Below are positions 53,317 through 62,759 of a stretch of DNA of 64,000 bases, one piece after another (the stretch's first letter is position 1; the number at the start of each line of letters is the position of its first letter). The stretch comes from Natrinema versiforme JCM 10478 (GTDB lineage Archaea; Halobacteriota; Halobacteria; Halobacteriales; Natrialbaceae). A program made the position numbers and the translations under genes. The notes beneath the pieces are model-generated. The model was not told where the DNA came from, searched no databases, and saw nothing but the letters and a program-made list of their open reading frames with translations. The stretch spans positions 91,011 through 155,010 of the forward strand of contig NZ_AOID01000013.1 of assembly GCF_000337195.1 (NCBI RefSeq), written 5' to 3'.

Positions 53317-53763
53317 CTATCGAACCATCCGCACGAACTCCGCCAGCGAGTCCGCCGCGTCGGCGTGTCCCTCGAGCAGATAGATATCCCAGACGAGATC
53401 GGCCAGGAGGTGCACGTAGAGGACGGCTCCGGTCACGATCGCCAGCGGGACGCTGGCCAGTGCGATCGACGGGACAACGACCCCGGCGATGACAACGTGG
53501 CTCAGCAGTCGCGAGAGGACGCCGACGTCTCCGGGATCGAAGATTTCGGACTGATCGGTCGCCGCTGTGCCGGGATTGGCCAGACAGAACCGAACGGCGT
53601 CCCAGTCACCGGTCTTGAACCGGGCGATGAGGAAGTGATCCAGATCGATGAAGACGCCGACTGCGGTGCCGTAGGCGACGACGATCGCGGCGGGGACGGC
53701 GTAGCCGAAGAGAGATATCGGAGCGAGTGACGCGGTCAGGAGTCCGGCGACGACGACCGACAC
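53317..53763 (-). CDS. Small polytopic membrane protein, metal-hydrolase-like motif
   Basis: 148 residues from GTG at 53763. Four hydrophobic segments, with VGVFIDLDHFLIARFKTGDW, LSRLLSHVVIAGVVVPSIAL and VLYVHLLADLVWDIYLLEGH. The D-L-D-H and H-L-L-A-D residues resemble the YdjM/DUF457 membrane metal-hydrolase class. The frame stays open upstream as IYSKHHAAVSVVVAG with K-H-H, a usual N-terminal motif in that class, but no ATG or GTG precedes it (ATT only). The true start may therefore be earlier than GTG. Function unknown. Confidence 0.7.
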   Translation of the reverse strand: MSVVVAGLLTASLAPISLFGYAVPAAIVVAYGTAVGVFIDLDHFLIARFKTGDWDAVRFCLANPGTAATDQSEIFDPGDVGVLSRLLSHVVIAGVVVPSIALASVPLAIVTGAVLYVHLLADLVWDIYLLEGHADAADSLAEFVRMVR

Positions 53764-53927
53764 GGCCGCGTGGTGTTTCGAGTAAATCGGGGCTCACCTA
53801 CGGACGACGTGTACGCGGTTCCACTAAACCGTCCCGCCGCTTTTCGATTCGGCGGACAGCAGTTATCCGCCAGTGATCGCGTCCGTCCGCGAAAACCACC
53901 CCACCACAGCCTCGAGCCCGCGCCGGA

Positions 53928-54305
53928 TCAGCCGGCGAACCCGGAGAGCAACCACTCGTCGCCGTCGCCCTCGTCGTCGGCGATACTCGGCGCGCTCACG
54001 AGGACGAAGGCGCTCTCGCGGTCGCCGTTGCGGATCTGGCGCGTCGATTCGGGCGGGATCCACAGCGCGTCGCCGGTCTCCATCGCGACCGGCTCGTCGT
54101 CGACGACGACCGTCGCGTCGCCCTCGATGAGGACGTACACTTCCTCGTGTGCGTTCTCGGTGTGGTCGTGGGGTTTGCTGTTCCAGCCGGGATCACACCG
54201 AGCCACCGTGACCCCCACCTGCTCGGTCTCGAGCGGATCGCTGAGAAAGTGCATCGCGCTCGAGACCTGCTCGACCTCCTCGTAGTTGACTTTCCGGTAT
54301 GACAT
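53928..54305 (-). CDS. Cupin domain protein
   Basis: 125 residues, one conserved cupin barrel. Motif 1: PHDHTENAHEEVYVLIEGDA, giving H-x-H...E metal ligands; motif 2: ETGDALWIPPESTRQIRNGD, where the usual His is replaced (P-P-E-S-T). The acidic C-terminus follows. It could bind a metal and a small sugar or acid, or be a non-catalytic stress protein. No neighbour context fixes the role. Confidence 0.87.
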   Translation of the reverse strand: MSYRKVNYEEVEQVSSAMHFLSDPLETEQVGVTVARCDPGWNSKPHDHTENAHEEVYVLIEGDATVVVDDEPVAMETGDALWIPPESTRQIRNGDRESAFVLVSAPSIADDEGDGDEWLLSGFAG

Positions 54306-54412
54306 GTGTCCCCATTCGGGGGGACGACAGTAAAACTACGCGTTCCGTTTCGGTCCGTGGTATTTCGTCGGCGGGCAACCTGCGATTCGTGAGATTCGAC
54401 CGAGCGGCGGCG

Positions 54413-54838
54413 CTACTCCTGTGCGAGCGGATTGAAGCTGTCGACCGGGATGACGGAGTAGTCGACGGTCAGCGCGTCCCTGGTCGCCCGAATCTTCCCG
54501 ACGAAGGTCGAGATGTCCTCGAGTTCGCCCTCGAGGACGAACAGTTCCATGCAGTAGTGGTCGCCGACGTGGCTGTGGAAGTTCGAGGCGACGAGGTCCT
54601 CGTGTTGATGGCGCAGGTGCATCATCCGCTCTTCGACGCTCGTGGTCTCGTAGTCGAACAACACCGTGACGATCCCCATGAGATCCCGGTCCTCGAGTCG
54701 GGTGTCCTCGAACTCCCCGAGGAGGTTGCGCGAGGCTTCCCTGACGACTTCGCTCCGACCGGTGTAGCCGTGTTCCTCCGAAAACTGATCGAGTCGCTCC
54801 AAGAGTTCGTCCGGCATCGAGACGCTGACGACTGCCAT
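54413..54838 (-). CDS. nikR: Nickel-responsive transcriptional regulator NikR
   Basis: 141 residues. N-terminal ribbon-helix-helix: [20 protein letters not shown], then [20 protein letters not shown]. The C-terminal ACT-like nickel domain has [20 protein letters not shown] with His88, His90 and Cys96 (HSHVGDHYC), matching the His-x-His-x5-Cys nickel site, plus His77/79. It represses nickel uptake when Ni is bound. No nickel transporter or hydrogenase/urease gene is adjacent. TATA at 54861-54867 is 26 bases from the ATG; NikR may bind its own promoter. Confidence 0.92.
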   Translation of the reverse strand: MAVVSVSMPDELLERLDQFSEEHGYTGRSEVVREASRNLLGEFEDTRLEDRDLMGIVTVLFDYETTSVEERMMHLRHQHEDLVASNFHSHVGDHYCMELFVLEGELEDISTFVGKIRATRDALTVDYSVIPVDSFNPLAQE

Positions 54839-54860
54839 ATAATAACTCGGTGGGCAGAAT

Positions 54861-54867
54861 CTATTAA
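54861..54867 (-). promoter_or_regulatory. TATA element for nikR
   Basis: Minus strand TTAATAG is centred about 26 bases before the ATG at 54838, supporting a leaderless mRNA. Confidence 0.5.
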
Positions 54868-55004
54868 GGATTGCTATCGGTTGGGCAAACGCGATCCGAC
54901 TCGACAGCCGGTTCCCTCTCCCGAATTTCGGCAGTTCATGGCTCGCGTTTGATGAATTTGACCGAATCGAAACTGCTATTGCGGTTGTCTCTAGCCGTCA
55001 TGAT

Positions 55005-56150
55005 ATGTCACGGGGAGTGTCTCGACGGGAGGCCATCGCGACGATCGGGATCACCGCGGCCACGGGCGGGTGTCTCAGACCCGAATTGGGGGAGCCGAAC
55101 TCGCCGAACGCGTCGGAAGCGACGGACGACACGGTCCCGCCGACCCGGACCGATCCGCCCGCGGTCGAGGACCCGTGGACGTTCCGCGGACGGGCCGGAA
55201 TGGCGACACCGCCCACGCTGGCCGGCGAACTGCTTTTTGTCGGAAGCGTCGATAACTCGCTCTACGCGCTCGACGCTGCTAGCGGCGAACAACGGTGGTC
55301 GTTCGATGTCGGCAGCGAACCCCGACTCGTCCGCGTCGCCGGCGACGAGGTGTTCGTCACTACTTCGCGCGAAGTCTACGGCCTCGACGTCGGCTCCGGG
55401 GAGGAACGGTTCCACGCCGACGTCGGTGCCAACTTGTCGCGACCGGTCGTGACCGACGACACGATTTACGCGGCCGACGACTCGACGTTCTACGCGCTGG
55501 ACCGCAGTGACGGGAGCGAGCAGTGGTCGTTCCGTGGAAAGGGGACGTTGGGGTACGGTGCGGCCGAACGCGACGGGATCATTGTCACGACCGATCAGGG
55601 AGACGTTGACAGGTTGCCAAACGACGTCAGCACCGTTTACGGACTCGACACCGAGTCCGGCGAGGTGCTGTGGGAAACGCCGGTCGAGAACGATGCCCTG
55701 ATCTCCGAGGTCGCATTCGGTGACGGCGTCGCCACGGTCGCCGGCCGATACGGGTTGGTGGCGGGGTTCGACGCGGAGACGGGTGCGGTCGTCTGGGAAC
55801 ACTCCGTCGAAAAGAGCGGAAACCATCCGCAGACCCCGATCACCGCTCGAGGGCGCGTCTATTTCACTGTTGGCGCGACGACGTACGCGCTCGAGCAAGA
55901 CACGGGAGCGGTCGTCTGGGAGGCTCGCGGCGGTGGGAGCGACGTTCGGCATCGCGACGGACGGATCTACGTCGCACCGAACGGACTGATCGTCCTCGGG
56001 TACGACGCCGACGACGGCCGAACGCTGTTCGAGCAGCAGCTGGATCCGCGAATGGAGACCCGGCCGCCGGCGATCAGCAGCGCCGCGATCTATTACGTCG
56101 ACGGCGGAGTTCAGGCGGTACCGCGGGACAACGAGGTGCAAGCGCAATGA
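55005..56150 (+). CDS. Tat lipoprotein with PQQ-like beta-propeller, first copy
   Basis: 381 residues. MSRGVSRREAIATIGITAAT then GGC gives a twin-arginine (SRREA) signal with lipobox Cys23, so the protein is exported folded by Tat and anchored on the outside. The mature part has six to seven W-D/PQQ-like blades: SLYALDAASGEQRWSFDVG, VYGLDVGSGEERFHADVG, FYALDRSDGSEQWSFRGKG, VYGLDTESGEVLWETPVEN, VAGFDAETGAVVWEHSVEK and TYALEQDTGAVVWEARGGG. Residues for PQQ/metal catalysis are not apparent; a scaffold or BamB-like role fits. The next gene is its paralogue and overlaps by four bases. Confidence 0.88.
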   Translation: MSRGVSRREAIATIGITAATGGCLRPELGEPNSPNASEATDDTVPPTRTDPPAVEDPWTFRGRAGMATPPTLAGELLFVGSVDNSLYALDAASGEQRWSFDVGSEPRLVRVAGDEVFVTTSREVYGLDVGSGEERFHADVGANLSRPVVTDDTIYAADDSTFYALDRSDGSEQWSFRGKGTLGYGAAERDGIIVTTDQGDVDRLPNDVSTVYGLDTESGEVLWETPVENDALISEVAFGDGVATVAGRYGLVAGFDAETGAVVWEHSVEKSGNHPQTPITARGRVYFTVGATTYALEQDTGAVVWEARGGGSDVRHRDGRIYVAPNGLIVLGYDADDGRTLFEQQLDPRMETRPPAISSAAIYYVDGGVQAVPRDNEVQAQ

Positions 56151-57394
56151 CGGCGGACCGCGACGCAGACGACGATTCCGAATCCGACGTGCGAGATCGG
56201 TACCGCCGTCGAACGGCGCTCGGAACGATGGCGATCGGACTGTTCGCCGGCTGCCTCAACTTGCGGGAGGAGTCCGAGCAGGGCGACCAGTCGGACGGCA
56301 ACGCGACGGAACCGACGACCGAAACCGACGATCAGCCCGACGGGCCGACGTTGGAGACGGCCCCCGCGTACGGTCTCGAGGAGCGCTGGCGCGCGGCGCT
56401 CGAGACGGGTACGATCACGGACATTGCACAGGCGGGTCGGGACGGACCGCTCTTCGTGGGAGGTGGCGATTCGGCCACCGTCGCTCGGCTCTCGCCGTCA
56501 AGCGGAACGCGACGCTGGACCCGCTCGCTCGAGGCACCCCTTGCGAACGGGCGGGCAATCGAACCGTCGCCGTCCGGCGACGTCATCGCGGCCGCGACCG
56601 AGTCCGGAACCGTTCGACTTCTCGACGCCGATGACGGTGCCCCCCTGTGGGACTCCACGGCGACCCATACCGCGTCGATTTCCCTCTCGGTGGGGTCGGA
56701 GTCCGTCATCGTGCTCTCGGACACGACGGACGACGAAGGCGGTGCAGTCACCGCATTCGACCGAACCACGGGACGCCTCGAGTGGCGAAACACGAAAGAC
56801 GACTTCCTCGAGATTGACGACTCGCCGGTGTTGCTCTCGTCGGCCTCCGCGCCGATCGACGGCTGGGTCTTCGTCGCGGGGTGGAACGGAAGCTACAGGA
56901 TCTCGATCGACGACGGAACGATCGATGACGAGGAGTTCCGCGCCGCGTCGAACGGATGGACTATCGACGGCGATCGACTGTATATGGCCTCAATGGAGGG
57001 CATTAACGCGGTGGACCTCCCCGCGTTCGACCGCCGCTGGCGCGCGGAGTCGCTCGGTCGTGCCAACCGACGGCCCACGGTCGCCGGCGACGCCGTCTAC
57101 TTCGCCGCCGAGAACGACGGCTACTACGCGGTCGACGCCGAGACCGGGGATCGCAACTGGCGGGCTCGGTTCGTCGCGGCCGGTCGCGCTCCGCTCGAGC
57201 CCGCCGTGACCGCCGAGACCGTCTGGGTGACCGACCGCGAGCAATCGGTGTACGGGCTCGACCGGGCGACCGGTGAACTCGACGGCGTCCAAGAGTTCGA
57301 GACCGAACACGCGTCGGTCGAGGAGCTTCGAGAGCGGCGCGACGCGATTCTCGTCCTCGTTTCGGGCGAACTCAGCGCCTTCGAGTTGCCCTGA
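56147..57394 (+). CDS. Tat lipoprotein with PQQ-like beta-propeller, second copy
   Basis: 415 residues. After an acidic lead, RYRRRTALGTMAIGLFAGCL is a Tat-type signal (R-R-T) with lipobox Cys near residue 36. A Thr/Glu/Asp-rich spacer precedes PQQ-like blades such as LAVARLSPSSGTRRW-type (TVARLSPSSGTRRWTRSLEA), TVRLLDADDGAPLWDSTATH, AVTAFDRTTGRLEWRNTKDD and GYYAVDAETGDRNWRARFVA. It is a tandem paralogue of the preceding gene, coupled by an ATGA overlap, so the pair may form a heteromer on the cell surface. Confidence 0.87.
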   Translation: MTADRDADDDSESDVRDRYRRRTALGTMAIGLFAGCLNLREESEQGDQSDGNATEPTTETDDQPDGPTLETAPAYGLEERWRAALETGTITDIAQAGRDGPLFVGGGDSATVARLSPSSGTRRWTRSLEAPLANGRAIEPSPSGDVIAAATESGTVRLLDADDGAPLWDSTATHTASISLSVGSESVIVLSDTTDDEGGAVTAFDRTTGRLEWRNTKDDFLEIDDSPVLLSSASAPIDGWVFVAGWNGSYRISIDDGTIDDEEFRAASNGWTIDGDRLYMASMEGINAVDLPAFDRRWRAESLGRANRRPTVAGDAVYFAAENDGYYAVDAETGDRNWRARFVAAGRAPLEPAVTAETVWVTDREQSVYGLDRATGELDGVQEFETEHASVEELRERRDAILVLVSGELSAFELP

Positions 57395-57423
57395 GCGACC
57401 GTGTCAGTGTCGAACGGGCCATC

Positions 57424-58194
57424 CTACACGTGGTCTCTCGGGAGCAGGTCCGCGAACTCCTGGGCGGCGAGCCACTCGCAAAGTTGCACGAGCTGATCGC
57501 TCGCCGCCTCGAACAACTGTTCCCCCTTCTCCGCGGAAGCGTCCGTCTGGTCGCCTAACACGCCGTTTTCGGTGTTGTCCGCTGCGTCGTAGAACGTCCG
57601 CGAGCCGTGTTTGACCGTCTCGGCCGCCTCGACGCTCGGAATCCCGGTGTCTCTGGCCTCCTCGAGGCGGTCGTCGTGAACCAGGTCCGGCTCGAGGTAC
57701 TGGATCATCGAGGTCTCCTTCGGCCCGCCGTGGGGACCATTTTGCTCGAAGAGGTCGTCGACGAGATCCGGGATCGACTCGTCCCACATCCACTCGATCG
57801 CGTAAGCGACCTCGTCCTGCCGGAGCCGGGCTCCCACTTCCCGAAGGTGGGGGACGTTCCCGCCGTGGGCGTTCACGTAGATCACCCGGTCGATGCCGTG
57901 GGACGTGAGGTTCCGCGTCAACGACTCCATATACGACCGAAACGCCGGCGGTTCGACCCACATCGTGCCGTGGAACTGCCGGTGGTGGCCGCTGACGCCG
58001 ACGTTGATCGTCGGCGTACAGAGGTAGCCGGTTCGGTCGGCGACCTCCCGGGCGAACGCCTCTCCGATCAGGTGGTCGGTCGCCTCGGGCAGGTGGGGGC
58101 CGTGCTGTTCCGTCGAACCGAGCGGCACGAGCGCGAGCGATTCCGAGTCGAAGTACGTCTCGAGGTCGGGCCACGCTTCGTCGGCGAGGTACAT
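57424..58194 (-). CDS. Creatininase family amidohydrolase
   Basis: 256 residues from ATG at 58194 (MYLADEAWPDLETYFDSESL). Metal ligands: Glu29-x4-His34 and Asp40 (GSTEQHGPHLPEATDHLIGE), His in VNAHGGNVPHLREVG, and Glu in the EWMWDESIPDL or GPHGGPKETSMIQYL blocks. The family includes creatininase and the archaeal FAPy deformylase ArfB of riboflavin/F420 synthesis. The N-GPHGGPKET-S-M block agrees with ArfB-like members, but the assignment is tentative. The longer frame to 58461 is an Arg-rich shadow. Confidence 0.88.
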   Translation of the reverse strand: MYLADEAWPDLETYFDSESLALVPLGSTEQHGPHLPEATDHLIGEAFAREVADRTGYLCTPTINVGVSGHHRQFHGTMWVEPPAFRSYMESLTRNLTSHGIDRVIYVNAHGGNVPHLREVGARLRQDEVAYAIEWMWDESIPDLVDDLFEQNGPHGGPKETSMIQYLEPDLVHDDRLEEARDTGIPSVEAAETVKHGSRTFYDAADNTENGVLGDQTDASAEKGEQLFEAASDQLVQLCEWLAAQEFADLLPRDHV

Positions 58195-58613
58195 ACCTAT
58201 CTGTCGTGTCTGGACCACCAATAGCGTACCGCGGGAATTCGGCTCGCGACCGACTGAAAATCGAGCACCCGAACGCGGCGGATCGTCCGCCTTTTCACCG
58301 CGCGGCGTCAATATCGAAAGCGACCCGATCCGGGTTCCTGCCGCGGTTGATCGGCGGCGCTGATCTCCCCCGCGATCGGTTGGCCCCTCGGCCGCGTCGC
58401 GGCGGTCCTCTGTGCGGTGTCGCTGACCGTCTGTTACGGTTTCGCCCGGTACGGCATCCACCCGGGTCGACCGACGCCCGGAGAGCGCGTTCTCTCCGGC
58501 AGCGGCGACGGCTAATACGGACGATTAGACGGCGGTTTGACAGCACAGTCGCCTTCACACGCGAAATCAGCGGCGGCGCTGGACTTATCCGTCGGAACGG
58601 CTTCCTCTCTCTA
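58195..58613. other. Divergent intergenic region with hairpin and a start-less ORF
   Basis: About 420 bases with no clear gene. GGCGGA (58277-58282) and TCCGCC (58286-58291) form a hairpin followed by TTTT, a terminator shape though no plus-strand gene precedes it. A plus frame at 58351-58515 encodes a hydrophobic helix (VAAVLCAVSLTVCYGFARYG) and a natural-looking end RPTPGERVLSGSGDG but lacks ATG/GTG/TTG after an in-frame TGA; it may be a decayed small membrane gene. GACTTATCC (58582-58590) is the probable promoter of the kinase gene. Confidence 0.4.
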
Positions 58614-61600
58614 ATGACTGAACGGGCTGAGCCGGCGGATCTAGCCCCCTGGAACGACGGCGACGAGCGGGCGGCCTGCCAGTGGTACCGGACCCTCGTC
58701 GAGACGGTTCCGGGCGGCGTCTTCCAACTCGACGGCGACGACCGGATCGTCGCGGTCGACGACGCGCTCCTCGAGTTGACCGCCGCTAGCCGGGAGGCAC
58801 TCCGCGGCGAGCACGTCTCGGTGCTGCTCGGCGACGACGGCGTCGACGCCCTCGAGCGCGCCCCGTCATCGGGCGTCGCCACGTTCGAGCGATCGATTCG
58901 GACGGTTGCAGACACGACGATTCCCTGCGAACTACGGCTCGGGACGGTCCCTGCCGCCGACGGCCAGCAGGGGACGATCGGCATCGTTCGCGAACTCGAG
59001 CCCCGAGAGAGTGATCGGGGATCGCAGGCGGTGACGGGTGCCACGGGACCGGAGACGGGGACGAAGGCGGCCGACCGGACCGCATCGAAGTCGGACCCGA
59101 AACCGAAGCCGGAACACTCCTTCACGCCACCGCTCGAACCGATTACCGCGGTGATCGAGGAGGCCGACGTGGGCGTCTTCGTCCTCGACGACGAGTTCGA
59201 GGTAGCGTGGATCAACGACGCCGCCGAACGGTACTTCGGGCTCGACTCGAGGGACGTGATCGGCCGGAACAAACGGCGGCTGATCGACGAGACGATCAGC
59301 GAGGGGGTCGCCGACCCGGAGCGGTTCGCCGGGATCCTCGAGTCGACCTACGACACGAACAGCGACTCCGAGCGCTTCGAGTGCCACGTCACGGCGGGCG
59401 AACGTCGCGAGGAGCGCTGGCTCGAGCACCGGAGCAAGCCGATCGACTCCGGCCCGTACGCTGGCGGCCGCGTCGAACTCTACTACGACGTCACCGAACA
59501 GCACCGGCGGGCCTACCAGCTCCGCCGGCTGAACGAGGCCGTCCGCGAGTGGCTCGGTGCCGACACGCGCGAGGCGGCCGCCGAACGGGCCTGTCAGCAC
59601 CTCTCCGATATCCTCGATCTCGAGATCAACGGCGTCTTCCTCCACGATCCGGAGCGGGCGGTCCTCGAGCCGGTCGCGTGGTCCGAACCGGCCGGGGCCC
59701 TGTTCGACGATCTCCCCACGTTCGCGGCGGGCGAGGGGATCGCGTGGCGCGTCTTCGAGTCCGGCGACCCGGTGATCTACGACGATGTCACTGACGATTC
59801 CGACGTGTACAACCCCGACACGCCGATCCGGAGCGAGATCTGTCTGCCGATCGGCGACCACGGCATCGTCATCATCGGCTCCGAAGAGCGGACGGCGTTC
59901 GACGACGGCGACCGCTCGCTCGCGAAGATCGTCGCCTCGAGTCTAGAGGTAACCTTCGACCGGATCAGCCACGAACGGACCCTCGAGCGCGAGCGGTCCC
60001 AGACCGAAACCATCCTCCGGACCGCGCCGGTCGCGATCTCGGTCGAGGACGCCGACGGGAAGACGGTGCTTGCAAACCGCCACGCACAGACGACGCTCGG
60101 CCTCGGCGATCGCGAGCCGCTCGGCGAGACCGAACTGCTCGCACGGCAGACCGTTACCGACGCCGACGGGACCCCGCTCGAGCCCGGCCGCGGCCCCTCG
60201 GCCCGGGTCAGGGAAACCGGCGAACCGGTCATCGACGAGGAACTCGTCTTCGAGGACGAGACGGGCGCGCAGACGTGGTACTCCATCACCGCGGTCCCCG
60301 TCTTCGACCGCGACGGCGCGCTCGAGCGGGTCATCTCCGCCGGCGAGGACATCACGGCGCTCAAAGAACACGAGCGCCGCCTCGAGCGGCGCAAACGCGA
60401 ACTCGAGACCGAACTGAGCGAGATCCTCGGCCGCGTCTCCGACGCGTTCTACGCGCTCGACGACGAGTGGCGGTTCACCCTCGTCAACGACCGCGCCACG
60501 GAACTGCTCGGACACTCCGAGGCGGACCTCCTCGGCGAGAAGATCTGGGAGCGGTTCCCCAGCGGAACGCGGTCCGATCTCATCGACCGCTACGAGCGGG
60601 CGATGGAGACCCAGCAGCCCCAGTCGTGGGAGCGCTACTCCGACTCGCTGGACATCTGGATGGAGATTCAGGCCTACCCCTCCGAGACGGGGCTGTCAGT
60701 GTACTTCCGGGACATCTCTGACCGAAAGCAGCGGGAACAACAATTAGAGCAGTACGAGCGGATCATCGAAACCATCGATGACGGGATCTACGCGCTCGAC
60801 GAAGCCGACCGCTTCGCGATGGTCAACGACGCGTACGTCGATCTCACCGGCTACGATCGCGACGAGTTGCTCGGCAGCCACGCGTCGATCGTCGTCGACG
60901 AACCAATCATGGCCCTCGCCGAGGAGGTCGCGACCGACGAGAGCGAGGAGCCGACGCTCGAGACGACCCTCGAGACGAAATCCGGCGAGGAACGACCGAT
61001 CGAGGCGACGATCACGTCGATTACGAGCGCCGAGACCGGGTCCGGCCGGATCGGCGTCGTCCGGGACATTACCGAGCGACGAGAGCGCCAGCGCAAACTC
61101 GAGGCCAGCGAGCAGCGCTATCGCACGCTCGCCGAGAACTTCCCGAACGGGACCGTCGCCCTGTTCGACGACCAGTTGCGCTACACGGCCGCGGGCGGGC
61201 AACTCCTCGCCGACCTCGGCATCGATCAGGAGGCTGCAATCGGGCAGACGATTCACGACCGGTATCCCGACGACATGGTCGCCGATATCGAGTCCCACTT
61301 TCAGGCCGCTCTGGAGGGCGAGGAACGCACCTTCGAGATGCAGTATTACGGCCGAGACCTCCGCGCCCACACCCTCCCGGTTCGGACCGGCGACGAGGTC
61401 ACCGCCGGCATGCTCGTCGTCCAGGACATCACCGAGCGCACGAAGTACCAGCGCCGACTCGAGGAATCGAACGAGCGCTTGGAGCAGTTCGCCTACGCGG
61501 CCTCCCACGACCTCCAAGAGCCCCTGCGGATGATCACGAGCTACCTGCAGTTGATCGAGAACCGCTACGCCGACGACCTCGACGCCGACGGGCAGGAGTT

Positions 61601-62159
61601 CATCGACTACGCCGTCGACGGGGCCGAGCGCATGCGCGAGATGATCGACGGGCTCCTCGAGTACTCCCGGGTCGAAACGCAGGGCGACCCGCTCGAGCCC
61701 GTCGACCTCGACGCGGTCATCGAAGACGTCCGCGAGGACCTGCAGTTCAGGATCGAGGAAGCGGACGCCGAGATAACGGTCGACGCACTGCCCCGCGTGA
61801 CCGGCGACGCGAGCCAGCTTCGGCAGGTGTTTCAGAACCTGCTGTCGAACGCGATCGAGTACAGCGGCGACGAGCCGCCGCGGATTCACGTCGGGGGCGA
61901 GCGCGACGGCAGGAACTGGGAGATCTCGGTCCGCGACGAGGGGATCGGCATCGATCCCGACGATCAGGAGCGGATCTTTCAGGTGTTCCAGCGCCTGCAC
62001 AGCCACGAGGAACACGCCGGGACGGGGATCGGGCTCGCGCTCTGTCACCGGATCGTCGAGCGCCACGGCGGCGAGATCAGCGTCGACTCCGACCCCGGCG
62101 AGGGAGCCACGTTCTCGTTTACGCTACCGGCCGCCGACAGCGCGGACGGAGAGCCGTAG
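58614..62159 (+). CDS. Multi-PAS/GAF sensor histidine kinase
   Basis: 1181 residues from ATG at 58614 (MTERAEPADLAPWNDGDERA); the frame before it is Arg-rich. Domain order: PAS (about 25-125), acidic linker, PAS (about 180-305: FVLDDEFEVAWINDAAERYF), GAF (about 315-455: NGVFLHDPERAVLEPVAWSE), three or four more PAS domains (ISVEDADGKTVLANRHAQTT; DAFYALDDEWRFTLVNDRAT; GIYALDEADRFAMVNDAYVD; GTVALFDDQLRYTAAGGQLL), HisKA with YAASHDLQEPLRMITSYLQL (His near 965), and HATPase (FQNLLSNAIEYSGDEPPRIH, DEGIGIDPDDQERIFQVFQR, GTGIGLALCHRIVERHGGEI). No membrane helix: cytosolic sensing of redox, light or small ligands. No cognate regulator adjacent. Confidence 0.93.
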   Translation: MTERAEPADLAPWNDGDERAACQWYRTLVETVPGGVFQLDGDDRIVAVDDALLELTAASREALRGEHVSVLLGDDGVDALERAPSSGVATFERSIRTVADTTIPCELRLGTVPAADGQQGTIGIVRELEPRESDRGSQAVTGATGPETGTKAADRTASKSDPKPKPEHSFTPPLEPITAVIEEADVGVFVLDDEFEVAWINDAAERYFGLDSRDVIGRNKRRLIDETISEGVADPERFAGILESTYDTNSDSERFECHVTAGERREERWLEHRSKPIDSGPYAGGRVELYYDVTEQHRRAYQLRRLNEAVREWLGADTREAAAERACQHLSDILDLEINGVFLHDPERAVLEPVAWSEPAGALFDDLPTFAAGEGIAWRVFESGDPVIYDDVTDDSDVYNPDTPIRSEICLPIGDHGIVIIGSEERTAFDDGDRSLAKIVASSLEVTFDRISHERTLERERSQTETILRTAPVAISVEDADGKTVLANRHAQTTLGLGDREPLGETELLARQTVTDADGTPLEPGRGPSARVRETGEPVIDEELVFEDETGAQTWYSITAVPVFDRDGALERVISAGEDITALKEHERRLERRKRELETELSEILGRVSDAFYALDDEWRFTLVNDRATELLGHSEADLLGEKIWERFPSGTRSDLIDRYERAMETQQPQSWERYSDSLDIWMEIQAYPSETGLSVYFRDISDRKQREQQLEQYERIIETIDDGIYALDEADRFAMVNDAYVDLTGYDRDELLGSHASIVVDEPIMALAEEVATDESEEPTLETTLETKSGEERPIEATITSITSAETGSGRIGVVRDITERRERQRKLEASEQRYRTLAENFPNGTVALFDDQLRYTAAGGQLLADLGIDQEAAIGQTIHDRYPDDMVADIESHFQAALEGEERTFEMQYYGRDLRAHTLPVRTGDEVTAGMLVVQDITERTKYQRRLEESNERLEQFAYAASHDLQEPLRMITSYLQLIENRYADDLDADGQEFIDYAVDGAERMREMIDGLLEYSRVETQGDPLEPVDLDAVIEDVREDLQFRIEEADAEITVDALPRVTGDASQLRQVFQNLLSNAIEYSGDEPPRIHVGGERDGRNWEISVRDEGIGIDPDDQERIFQVFQRLHSHEEHAGTGIGLALCHRIVERHGGEISVDSDPGEGATFSFTLPAADSADGEP

Positions 62160-62188
62160 CCCGGTTCGAACCGCTGCAGTCAGCCAAC

Positions 62189-62198
62189 AGCTATATAT
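62189..62198 (+). promoter_or_regulatory. TATA element for the small membrane protein
   Basis: CTATATATCC lies about 30 bases before the GTG at 62227, the strongest TATA in this part of the window. Confidence 0.5.
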
Positions 62199-62226
62199 CC
62201 GACCACCTACTCAACCTGGCAAAGCG

Positions 62227-62670
62227 GTGCACGACGTGATTCCGACAACACCCGGTTCGGATCGATCCCTGCTCGTCGCCTCGCTCGCCTGTTTCGCCGT
62301 CGCCGGCGTCGCAAACGCCGCCGTCGACGGAGCCGGATTAACCCTCGGAGCGACTGCGATCGCCATCGCTGGCGTCTATTGTGTCGCTCGCTACGCCCAG
62401 ACGGTCACCCGACGAGCGCTCGCCCGGACGGCGCTCGGGTTCTGGGTCGCGTTCCTCGGCGTCGCCGGCGGGCACGCCGTCGGCCTCGAGACGATCGGCT
62501 CCGTCGCACCGGGCCCTGCGGGGGCAACCGTCGTCGCGCTCACCGCGGTCACGTGGGCGACGCTGCTCACTGCCGCTGGAGCGACGATCTTCCTCGGATT
62601 TCGGGAGTACGGCTCCCCGGCCCCGGCCGACGAACAGATGCTCGACGGCGAAACATCGGACTCGCTCTAA
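62227..62670 (+). CDS. Small four-helix membrane protein
   Basis: 147 residues from GTG at 62227 (MHDVIPTTPGSDRSLLVASL). Four hydrophobic stretches: LLVASLACFAVAGVANAAVD, LTLGATAIAIAGVYCVARYA, LARTALGFWVAFLGVAGGHA and ATVVALTAVTWATLLTAAGA, then an acidic tail. TATATATCC-like CTATATATCC at 62189-62198 is about 30 bases upstream of the GTG and supports this start. I do not recognise a family. It follows the kinase by 67 bases on the same strand but has its own promoter. Confidence 0.7.
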   Translation: MHDVIPTTPGSDRSLLVASLACFAVAGVANAAVDGAGLTLGATAIAIAGVYCVARYAQTVTRRALARTALGFWVAFLGVAGGHAVGLETIGSVAPGPAGATVVALTAVTWATLLTAAGATIFLGFREYGSPAPADEQMLDGETSDSL

Positions 62671-62759
62671 GCGACAATCGCTGTTTCTCACCGCGTCTCA
62701 CCGGTTCTCGCTGCCGAACCGCCGACGGACTCGAGACCGCGCTCGTCGCGGCGTCGGAA

